Shown: positions 7,257 to 12,210 of the stretch, piece by piece
Layout of the letters: every line of letters begins with the position of its first letter
How positions within the stretch are numbered: the stretch's first letter is position 1
Source of the DNA: CBINFS01 sp966250015
GTDB taxonomy: Bacteria; Bacteroidota; Rhodothermia; Rhodothermales; DASSAV01
NCBI GenBank assembly: GCA_966250015.1
Contig: CBINFS010000070.1
Coordinates: 1 to 12,210 of the forward strand
Length of the DNA stretch: 12,210 nt
Reading direction: 5' to 3'
Position numbers and translations under genes: made by a program
Notes under the pieces: generated by a model
Told to the model about the DNA's origin: nothing
Seen by the model: the letters and a program-made list of their open reading frames with translations, nothing else
Database searches by the model: none

Positions 7257-9050
7257 ATGAAAACCCCCTACCACGAGGAATCCCGCCTCGCAAGCGGTGC
7301 CCTTATGCGCATGCTCGCGCTCGTACTGCTCGTCTTGCTCCTTGTCCCCACTGCTCGTGCCCAGGTGGCCGAGCAGGACTCGCTGGCGCTCGTCGCACTC
7401 TACAACGCCACCGACGGCCCGAACTGGGTTTTGAATGAGAACTGGCTTACAGGCCCGGTATCAACGTGGACTGGCATACTGATTAACTCGAACAACCGTG
7501 TTAGTTGGCTGGACTTAACGGAGAATAATCTTAGCGGGGTCATTCCACCCGAAATCGCCCAGCTAACGGAGCTGGTCCAGATCGACCTGTATGACAATAA
7601 CCTGACGGGTCCCATACCCCCGGAACTGGGGCAGTTCTCCAAACTGGAAAGCCTTGACCTGTCACGTAATCAACTCACGGGCTCGATACCCCCCGAGCTG
7701 GGGCAGCTTACCGCCCTGCTGATACTTAACCTGTCGAACAACAACCTGACGGGCTCCATCCCCTCCGAACTGGGGCAGCTCTCCTTGCTGCGGCGCCTCG
7801 ACCTGGCATCCAACAACCTCTCCGGTGAGATTCCTGCCGCACTGGGCAACCTGACCGAAGAGCTGGACTACATCAATCTGAGCAACAACCAGCTCACCGG
7901 GAGTATACCGGCTGAACTGGGCCAGATATCTCATTTGCAAGCACTTTTTCTGTCCGGAAATCAGATAACGGGCAGCATTCCCCCCGAACTGGGTGATCTC
8001 GGCGGCCTGGAAGCGCTCGAGCTGCAGGAAAATCAGCTCACCGGCAGCATTCCGTCCGAGCTGGGTAACCTGCCTTTTTTGTTTATTCTTGACCTGTCGT
8101 GGAACGATCTCAGCGGCCCCATTCCTTCTGAGCTTGGCGATCTGACCAGCCTGCAGATTTTGAACCTTTCAACCAATCGATTTTCGGGCAGCATCCCGCC
8201 CGAGCTGGGAAACCTCGCCAACCTGTCATTCCTTTATTTGGATGATAATCTGTTCGATGGTACCCTTCCGCCTGAGCTGGGTAATCTCATCAACTTGAGA
8301 ACGCTCTTCCTTTTCTATAACGGATTTGAAGGTAGTATCCCGTTAAGCTTTACCAATCTGGCCTTTCTGTCCGATTTTCAGTATTTCGAAACATCTTTGT
8401 GCGAGCCGGATGATCCTGACTTCCGGGCCTGGCTTGAAAATATTCCCCATGTAGAGGGCACCGGAGAAACTTGTGCGTCATCCGACAATACTCCGCCCGA
8501 GTGCGAGCTCGTCGAAGCTGTCAAAAACAGCCACATCAAGGTGCGCGTGCAGGACCCGGAAAGCGGCATCAAGGAAATCAAGATCATAAAGAGCACTAAC
8601 GCCACCGTCACGACCAGCGATCACTTGCCCTTTACAACGAGCCCCGTCTACGTCACCGCCACCAAGATCCAACCAAAGAAGGCGTCCGTGCTCGAGCTCG
8701 AAGTGACCGACGTCGCCGGCAACGTCACCCGGTGCGATCCTGTGCTGACGACCCTCGCCGCCGAGGTGCCCTCCACCTTCGCACTCGAAGGCAACTACCC
8801 GAACCCGTTTAACCCCTCGACGACCATCCGCTTCCAGATCGCCGAGCCGGTACACGTGACGCTCACCGTCTACGACGTGATGGGCCGCACCGTGGCAAGG
8901 CTCGTCGATCAGGAGATGGCCGCCGGGTCGTACGCGGCCGAGTGGGACGGGAAGAGTAACGCAGGACTGATCGTGGCTGGTGGAATCTACTTCTACCGGC
9001 TCGAAGCAGGCTCCTTCGTCGAGACCCGGGCGATGAGTCTCGTGAAATGA
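7257..9050 (+). CDS. Exported LRR protein with 12 repeat motifs and T9SS sorting domain (paralog 3)
   Basis: 597-residue exported protein, the largest LRR array of the three. A signal peptide (about 15-35, ALMRMLALVLLVLLLVPTARA) is followed by an N-cap (AEQDSLALVALYNATDGPNW...NWLTGPVSTWTGI). Twelve motifs of the plant-type consensus (LSGxIPxELGxLxxLxxLxLxxN) have their I/L-P at 96, 120, 144, 168, 192, 217, 241, 265, 289, 313, 337 and 361. The spacing is 24 residues except for one 25. The C-cap holds SLCEPDDPDFRAWL...C. The shared module is 413-597. The ATG at 7257 is chosen because GGAGG lies 6 nt upstream at 7246-7250, the best Shine-Dalgarno in the window, and the signal peptide follows at once. 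It is convergent with the toroid-like gene 43 bp away. Regular solenoids of this type bind protein or glycan ligands; the ligand here is unknown. Confidence 0.9.
   Translation: MKTPYHEESRLASGALMRMLALVLLVLLLVPTARAQVAEQDSLALVALYNATDGPNWVLNENWLTGPVSTWTGILINSNNRVSWLDLTENNLSGVIPPEIAQLTELVQIDLYDNNLTGPIPPELGQFSKLESLDLSRNQLTGSIPPELGQLTALLILNLSNNNLTGSIPSELGQLSLLRRLDLASNNLSGEIPAALGNLTEELDYINLSNNQLTGSIPAELGQISHLQALFLSGNQITGSIPPELGDLGGLEALELQENQLTGSIPSELGNLPFLFILDLSWNDLSGPIPSELGDLTSLQILNLSTNRFSGSIPPELGNLANLSFLYLDDNLFDGTLPPELGNLINLRTLFLFYNGFEGSIPLSFTNLAFLSDFQYFETSLCEPDDPDFRAWLENIPHVEGTGETCASSDNTPPECELVEAVKNSHIKVRVQDPESGIKEIKIIKSTNATVTTSDHLPFTTSPVYVTATKIQPKKASVLELEVTDVAGNVTRCDPVLTTLAAEVPSTFALEGNYPNPFNPSTTIRFQIAEPVHVTLTVYDVMGRTVARLVDQEMAAGSYAAEWDGKSNAGLIVAGGIYFYRLEAGSFVETRAMSLVK
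8493..9050 (+). repeat. Shared 558-nt C-terminal cassette, copy 3
   Basis: Third copy, from the PPEC codons to the stop of paralog 3, again 558 nt. The block 8587-8671 is base-identical to 4452-4536 of copy 1, with no silent changes over about 28 codons. The last part (LIVAGGIYFYRLEAGS...TRAMSLVK) is instead closest to copy 2, so the copy looks like a mosaic. Confidence 0.84.
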
Positions 9051-9093
9051 CTGCCCGCAGGCTCCCTATTCCAGGAGCGTTGCTCAAAAACAA

Positions 9094-10731
9094 TCAATAC
9101 ATCACGATCACCCGGCTGCCGTTGTGTCGGGTGATCGTGATGTACCCACCCTTCTCCAGGGGAGTCCAGTACCAGCCACTCGAACCGGCGCCCTCACGCT
9201 CCGCAATCGGTTGGCCTTCGAGCAGGACAGCGCTTGGGCGGTTGGGCAGGCGGACGATCTCCCGGCCCTCCGGATCAAACGTACGGTACGTGACGGCAAC
9301 GTCTTCCGGATCTACCCCACGCACGGTCGGCGTGAGAAATTTGTTGATCTGCCCCGGGTACTCGACGTGTTGCACGACCGAGGTGGAAAAAAGAAGGTGC
9401 TCCTCGTTTGGCGCCAGCTCCGGCGCGGCCGCCATGGCCCTGAGATAGTGCCGGACGTAATCCCCGTAACCATCCGTTAGCCAGTTCTCGTCGCGCGGGT
9501 ACCGATTCTTACCGTCCGTGTCCACCATGTAAGTAGCCCAGTTGAGCTGCCTTATGGCATGCTCTTTCCGGGACAGGTCACCGGTGAGAGCCGCGAGCAG
9601 CAGCTCGTCGGCTGCCTGCCGTGCGGTGTGGCTATTCCCGGGTGTCTGATAGACCGTCTGTTCGTTGACCACCGTCACTCCGTAATCCGCCCACTCCTCG
9701 TTTCCCAGCATACTGTAGACCCAGTCGATGATGCGTCGCACGTCGGCCTCCCACTCCGGGAAATACTCGGGATGGTTCATGATGAAACGAGCCCACGTCA
9801 TGGCGTTGATCTGGGTGTCGCTCCAGCCGGGGATATCTTCGAAGAACGGACCCCACTTGTTATTCTGCATGGGATACTCTTTCATCCACGCGAGTACGGT
9901 ATCGAAGGCGTGGCGGTAAGCCGTGGTGTCGCCCGTTCCGAGCTCGATCAGGTCCAGCCACAGCTCGAGGGTGCCGGACCAGTTCGTCGTGTAGTTGCTC
10001 AGCCCCGCGTCGCTCCGGTCTCCCGTGTTGCTCTTCAGTTTGCCGATTTCGCCGGTTGTGGCGTTAACCTTGAATGGAAGTGGAGAAGCGTCGGCATTTC
10101 CGGTCTGCACCTTCGCAGCGAGCGTATTTGCGATGTCGACTGCAGCGTCGAGGTAGCGCTTCTCTGTCGCATGCGGGTACCGCTCGGCACTCATCATCTT
10201 GAAGAGCTGAACCAGCTCGCGACCAAATGAACCTGCCTTGTCGGGTTGAAGGTAGCCTTCGCCGAGTACCATGTCCCCGTCGTAATAACCGGAATAAACG
10301 AGCGTGTTGTAGGGATAAGGCAGATTCGGCCATTCGGCATCAGGTGCAGAAAGGCTATGCGTCAGGTAATAATCCGCAAGGAACCGCATGTTTTCCTTCA
10401 CCCGTTCATTTCCTGAATAGGCGTACAACAGCCGCCACGATGAGAGGGCCATCTGGAGCTGATCACCACCGAGACCACGCGGGTCGTTGAAATCCGGCCG
10501 CCAGACCTGATGGTTCATGTAGTAAGGAAGGCCGTTCATGTCCACCCGCATCGTGTCCCAGAAGCTCCACACGAGCTGGATGACGTGGTCGTAAGACGTG
10601 CCCGGATCGTCATCGTACCACGGCAGGATATGACCTTCCGAGTCGGTACGGATGGCATGGTAAATCAGCGTGTCCTGTCCCGCCGCCGGAAGCGCGATCA
10701 GGAGGAAGAACATGAAGAAATATCGATACAT
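9094..10731 (-). CDS. Secreted alpha/alpha-toroid (six-hairpin-like) carbohydrate-active protein, candidate
   Basis: 545-residue secreted protein without a firm family assignment. The signal peptide is MYRYFFMFFLLIALPAAG, then QDT. The body (about 45-435) is rich in Trp, Tyr and helices. It has glycan-enzyme-like stretches: YYMNHQVWRPDFNDPRGLGGDQLQMALSSW (70-99), YSGYYDGDMVLGEGYLQPDKAGSFG (146-170), SPLPFKVNATTGEIG (216-230), DAGLSNYTTNWSGTLELWLDL (241-261), a WGPFFEDIPGWSDTQINAMTWARF region (293-316) and TPGNSHTARQAADELLLAAL (363-382). This pattern suggests an (alpha/alpha) toroid, as in six-hairpin glycosidases, polysaccharide lyases or epimerases. A beta domain closes the protein (about 455-545). 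Upstream ATGs at 10773 and 10815 would place the signal peptide internally, so ATG 10731 is chosen; no clear Shine-Dalgarno is seen. No T9SS tail is present. The 3' end lies in a perfect palindrome. Function is inference. Confidence 0.72.
   Translation of the reverse strand: MYRYFFMFFLLIALPAAGQDTLIYHAIRTDSEGHILPWYDDDPGTSYDHVIQLVWSFWDTMRVDMNGLPYYMNHQVWRPDFNDPRGLGGDQLQMALSSWRLLYAYSGNERVKENMRFLADYYLTHSLSAPDAEWPNLPYPYNTLVYSGYYDGDMVLGEGYLQPDKAGSFGRELVQLFKMMSAERYPHATEKRYLDAAVDIANTLAAKVQTGNADASPLPFKVNATTGEIGKLKSNTGDRSDAGLSNYTTNWSGTLELWLDLIELGTGDTTAYRHAFDTVLAWMKEYPMQNNKWGPFFEDIPGWSDTQINAMTWARFIMNHPEYFPEWEADVRRIIDWVYSMLGNEEWADYGVTVVNEQTVYQTPGNSHTARQAADELLLAALTGDLSRKEHAIRQLNWATYMVDTDGKNRYPRDENWLTDGYGDYVRHYLRAMAAAPELAPNEEHLLFSTSVVQHVEYPGQINKFLTPTVRGVDPEDVAVTYRTFDPEGREIVRLPNRPSAVLLEGQPIAEREGAGSSGWYWTPLEKGGYITITRHNGSRVIVMY
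9098..9144 (-). terminator. Perfect 17-bp inverted repeat inside the 3' end of the toroid-like gene
   Basis: The arms at 9098-9114 (TACATCACGATCACCCG) and 9128-9144 are perfect reverse complements around a 13-nt loop. The repeat encodes YITITR-HNGS-RVIVMY, a likely beta-hairpin, and ends 2 bases before the stop codon. On the minus strand TTGATTGTTTTTGAG follows, so it could work as an intrinsic terminator with a displaced T-run or as a 3' mRNA-protecting hairpin. On the plus strand no T-run follows, but the structure may still hinder rightward readthrough from paralog 3. The palindrome is certain; its role is inference. Confidence 0.5.
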
Positions 10732-10847
10732 AAAGACGCGCCAATGCCTGGTGAGATCAAGGTGGTTCGGCATAGTGTAGCCGGGGCTCGATGCCGTCGG
10801 GCACATGATAAGCACTCATCAGGGAGCTATCAAACAAGCTCCTCTCG

Positions 10848-10951
10848 TGTCGCGCATTCACCGAAAATGTCGCGCAAACGGCAAAACGTGTCGCGAAAAC
10901 AAAAAAATCTGGCGCGCAAATGGGAATACGTGTCGCGATAACGAAAACTTT
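10848..10951. repeat. Phased array of five TGTCGCG boxes (20-21 bp period)
   Basis: TGTCGCG begins at 10848, 10868, 10889 and 10931, and the variant TGGCGCG at 10910. Spacings are 20, 21, 21 and 21 bp, about two helical turns, so all boxes face one side of the helix. The gaps are A-rich (AAAACAAAAAAAT is the extreme). Both strands read as seven-residue repeats (xVSRKxx on plus, xRDTFxx on minus), but neither reading makes a credible gene. The array lies between the 5' end of the toroid-like gene and the 3' end of the repressor gene. It is not a CRISPR: the repeats are too short and the spacing too tight. Confidence 0.7.
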
Positions 10952-10986
10952 CTCTCCCGGAAAGAACGATCCTCCACGAGGTCATC

Positions 10987-11187
10987 TCACTTCTGGTGAT
11001 CGTCCTGAAAAATCTCCTCAATCGGTTTCTCGAAGAGCCGGGCGATTTTGAACGCGAGGGGGAGGCTGGGATCGTACTTCTCGGTCTCGATCGCGTTGAC
11101 CGTCTGCCGGGATACCTCCAGGACCTCCGCCAGGTCGGCCTGGGTCCAGTTACGCTCTGCGCGCAGTACTTTCAGCCGGTTTTTCAT
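10987..11187 (-). CDS. XRE/Cro-type helix-turn-helix repressor (66 aa)
   Basis: Small cytoplasmic DNA-binding protein that is almost entirely one HTH domain. WTQADLAEVLEVSRQTVNAIETEKYDPS (14-41) contains the two-helix reader and the diagnostic RQTVNAIE; LAFKIARLFEKPIEEIF (44-60) forms the closing helices. Sixty-six residues is the normal length for this stand-alone subfamily, often encoded beside a small membrane protein. The ATG at 11187 is preferred to longer upstream frames because AGAGGT lies 4 nt upstream and the HTH begins at once. Its ATG overlaps the TGA of the membrane-protein gene (ATGA), so the two are translationally coupled. It probably binds the palindromes at 11627-11675 and represses its own operon; that is inference from position and palindromic architecture. 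Confidence 0.9.
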   Translation of the reverse strand: MKNRLKVLRAERNWTQADLAEVLEVSRQTVNAIETEKYDPSLPLAFKIARLFEKPIEEIFQDDHQK

Positions 11188-11603
11188 TGGTACCTCTTCG
11201 TTCCAATGATTACGCTCACGAGGTAGATGAGGCCCATCAAGAGGACCACGAACCCGATCTCCGCATGGCCGGATATGAGATCGGTGGAATCCAGCATCGA
11301 GTAGCTCAGGCCGGCAACCACCCCGACCCCCAGGGCGAGTCCCATCGCCTCGAGCTGGATCTTCTGCATCATCTCGTCGATCACCTTCAGATACCGGATA
11401 TTCGACCGGATCATTCCCAGTCCAAAAGCGAGGTTTATGAGTATCGCCGTAAGGGTTAGCCACCTGGCGCTCCACAAGAACTCCGGCCCGAAGGTGGCCA
11501 GTGCCGTGGTCAACACCCAGGCGCCCGTCCATCCGGCCAGGTTGAGGAGGCTGCTGTTCGTACGCGTCTTCCAGTTGCTCGCCGCTGATGCCGGCTCGTT
11601 CAT
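11184..11603 (-). CDS. Four-helix membrane protein paired with the XRE repressor
   Basis: 139-residue inner-membrane protein of unknown function. Four hydrophobic segments lie at about 19-39, 45-65, 86-103 and 115-134. The basic-acidic stretch RSNIRYLKVIDEMMQKIQLEAMGLALGVG (66-94) links helix pairs; IDEMMQKIQLEA is typical of a family of small membrane proteins encoded next to XRE repressors (DUF2178-like, from memory). GAGGT lies 6 nt before the ATG at 11603. The stop overlaps the repressor start by four bases, so the pair is one operon with the membrane protein first. Such pairs are thought to sense membrane state or to keep the repressor in check, but no mechanism can be read from this sequence. 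Confidence 0.82.
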   Translation of the reverse strand: MNEPASAASNWKTRTNSSLLNLAGWTGAWVLTTALATFGPEFLWSARWLTLTAILINLAFGLGMIRSNIRYLKVIDEMMQKIQLEAMGLALGVGVVAGLSYSMLDSTDLISGHAEIGFVVLLMGLIYLVSVIIGTKRYQ

Positions 11604-11626
11604 TTGTCTACCTCATTTGTCATATT

Positions 11627-11685
11627 GTAAAGCTTGCTTTACTTTAAAGTACGCTGTGCTTGACAGTTTGTCAAGTGTGCTTTAC
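11627..11685 (-). promoter_or_regulatory. Promoter/operator region with three nested palindromes
   Basis: Three perfect palindromes lie upstream of the membrane-protein/XRE operon: GTAAAGC-TT-GCTTTAC (11627-11642), TACTTTAAAGTA (11640-11651) and CTTGACA-GTT-TGTCAAG (11659-11675). A lone GCTTTAC half-site is at 11679-11685. Their centres are about 11 and 21.5 bp apart, roughly one and two helical turns. On the minus strand TTGACA (11674-11669), a 17-bp spacer and TACTTT (11651-11646) form a promoter with a perfect -35 box and a weak -10 box. The palindromes cover both boxes, as expected for autorepression. On the plus strand TTGACA (11660-11665) with TACAAA 17 bp downstream could drive a divergent transcript. 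Confidence 0.6.
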
Positions 11686-11689
11686 AAAT

Positions 11690-11830
11690 AAACTTGATGC
11701 TTTCTCAGAGTGCGGCCTCTCGGACTGGCTTGAGCGGTATGTAATGGTTATTAAATCGCTAACTGGCTTCTCAGATGGTAGCGTTTCAAAAAGATCCCTC
11801 GTCGCACGGCTCCACGGGATGATAAGTAAG
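11690..11830. repeat. Degenerate, left-truncated copy of the right-end dispersed repeat
   Basis: TGGCTTCTCAGATGGTAGCG (from 11764) through CGGGATGAT (about 11825) matches TGGCTTCTCTGATGGTTGCG through CGGGATGAC at 11943-12005 in the same order. Upstream, TCAGAGTGCGGCCTCTCGG (about 11704) resembles CCCAAAGTGCTGCCTTTCCG of the next copy. The GTCATTCC left terminus is missing, and the copy abuts the XRE operator. No convincing gene was found here. Confidence 0.5.
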
Positions 11831-11853
11831 AGGAGTTGCGCAGTCCCCCATTT

Positions 11854-12005
11854 GTCATTCCGAGCGCCAGCGAGGAATCTTCCCAAAGTGCTGCCTTTCC
11901 GGTTGACTATAAGGGTTCCTATGTGCTGTGCGCACCCGTTTGTGGCTTCTCTGATGGTTGCGTTTCACGAAGAACCCTCCCCCGCTTCGCGGGATTCGGG
12001 ATGAC
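11854..12005. repeat. Complete 152-bp dispersed repeat with GTCATYCCGA ends
   Basis: It begins GTCATTCCGAGCGCCAGCGA and ends TTCGGGATGAC; read on the other strand, the right end starts GTCATCCCGAA. The terminal inverted repeat is thus about 10 bases with one mismatch. GTCATTCCGAGCG(C)AGCGAGGAATC-type sequences are widely known intergenic repeats, and their translation gives the familiar false peptide VIPSASEES. No transposase is present. It may be a MITE-like or RNA-hairpin repeat. Confidence 0.6.
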
Positions 12006-12065
12006 AGAATGGGACGCTGGCGGCAGTAGAGATAAACCCTGTCGGTTGCCTGTACCTCTCAAATT

Positions 12066-12210
12066 GTCATCCTGACGAGCCTTGCGAGGAAGGATCTTCC
12101 CGAAGTTCGGCCTTACGGACCGACTCCAACGGTTGAGAAAGGTACAACAGGTTGCTCCCCTGGACGGGCCTGTCCCGCGCTCGACGCGGGAGGAGCTGTC
12201 GCGGAGCGAC
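12066..12210. repeat. Third copy of the right-end repeat, running off the window
   Basis: It starts GTCATCCTGACGAGCCTTGC and continues GAGGAAGGATCTTCCCGAAG and TTCGGCCTTACGGACCGACT, parallel to the complete copy. Toward the end lies a perfect 7-bp hairpin, TCCCGCG-CTCGA-CGCGGGA (12173-12191), followed by GGAGCTGTCGCGGAGCGAC, another commonly dispersed string. The element is cut by the window end. No protein-coding gene was found. Confidence 0.5.

Noticed and set aside
3446..9050. Eukaryotic (plant) origin of the LRR genes
   Set aside because: The bacterial signal peptides, Shine-Dalgarno sequences, lack of introns and T9SS sorting domains show bacterial genes; plant-type LRR consensus is also known in bacteria.
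9061..9078. Small hairpin GCTCC...GGAGC as terminator between convergent genes
   Set aside because: Only a 5-bp stem with no T-run on either side; the 17-bp palindrome nearby is a far better candidate.
10848..10951. CRISPR array
   Set aside because: Seven-base boxes at 21-bp steps are far too short for repeat-spacer structure, and no cas gene is present.
10510..10999. Plus- and minus-strand small frames with VSRK or RDTF heptads
   Set aside because: They are readings of the phased noncoding array; both strands give equally regular but meaningless heptads and no ribosome-binding site is seen.
11660..12075. Small plus-strand frames (including the VIPSASEES reading)
   Set aside because: They translate dispersed repeats; this peptide string is a well-known artefact of such elements.

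Overview
The window most likely comes from a moderately GC-rich member of the Rhodothermota/Bacteroidota or a related FCB-group lineage. The main evidence is three exported proteins ending in a type IX secretion (T9SS/Por) C-terminal sorting domain with the signature NYPNPFNPSTTIRF...MGRTVARLVD...AAEWDGK...GGIYFYR. This variant is typical of Rhodothermia/Balneolia-like bacteria. A family GH106-type surface lipoprotein fits the same setting. Placement below phylum is inference.

Layout, left to right. Positions 1-130 hold a short dispersed element with terminal inverted repeats. A second kind of dispersed repeat (193-220) runs into the 3' end of a leftward gene. That gene (196-3027, minus) encodes a 943-residue GH106 alpha-L-rhamnosidase-like lipoprotein. 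A 418-bp divergent intergenic region follows. Then come three rightward paralogous genes for exported plant-type leucine-rich-repeat (LRR) proteins (3446-4915, 5039-6859, 7257-9050). They differ in LRR number (6, 5 and 12 repeat motifs), and the second has an inserted beta-sandwich-like domain. All three end in the same 185-residue module, exactly 558 nt including the stop. A good intrinsic terminator sits after the second gene. A convergent minus-strand gene (9094-10731) encodes a secreted protein that looks like an alpha/alpha-toroid carbohydrate-active protein. Its last codons form a perfect 17-bp DNA palindrome. Next is a noncoding array of five TGTCGCG-type boxes spaced 20-21 bp apart. 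A translationally coupled minus-strand pair follows: a four-helix membrane protein (11184-11603) and a 66-residue XRE/Cro-type repressor (10987-11187). Their promoter region holds three nested palindromes. The right end (about 11690-12210) has no convincing gene and carries three related copies of a GTCATYC-ended dispersed repeat.

How the genes may work together: the GH106-like lipoprotein and the toroid protein suggest breakdown of a rhamnose-containing or acidic polysaccharide at the cell surface. The LRR proteins look like T9SS-displayed adhesion or binding proteins. No SusC/SusD pair, T9SS machinery or sugar-sensing regulator lies in the window, so the link is only proximity. The XRE/membrane pair looks like an independent autoregulated unit. 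Both window ends lie in dispersed repeats, as expected if this is a whole assembly contig broken at repeats.

The most unusual points are the concerted evolution of the shared C-terminal module, the coding palindrome at the end of the toroid gene, the phased 21-bp array, and the repeat-derived C-terminus of the GH106-like protein. I found no clear evidence of a wholly new system.
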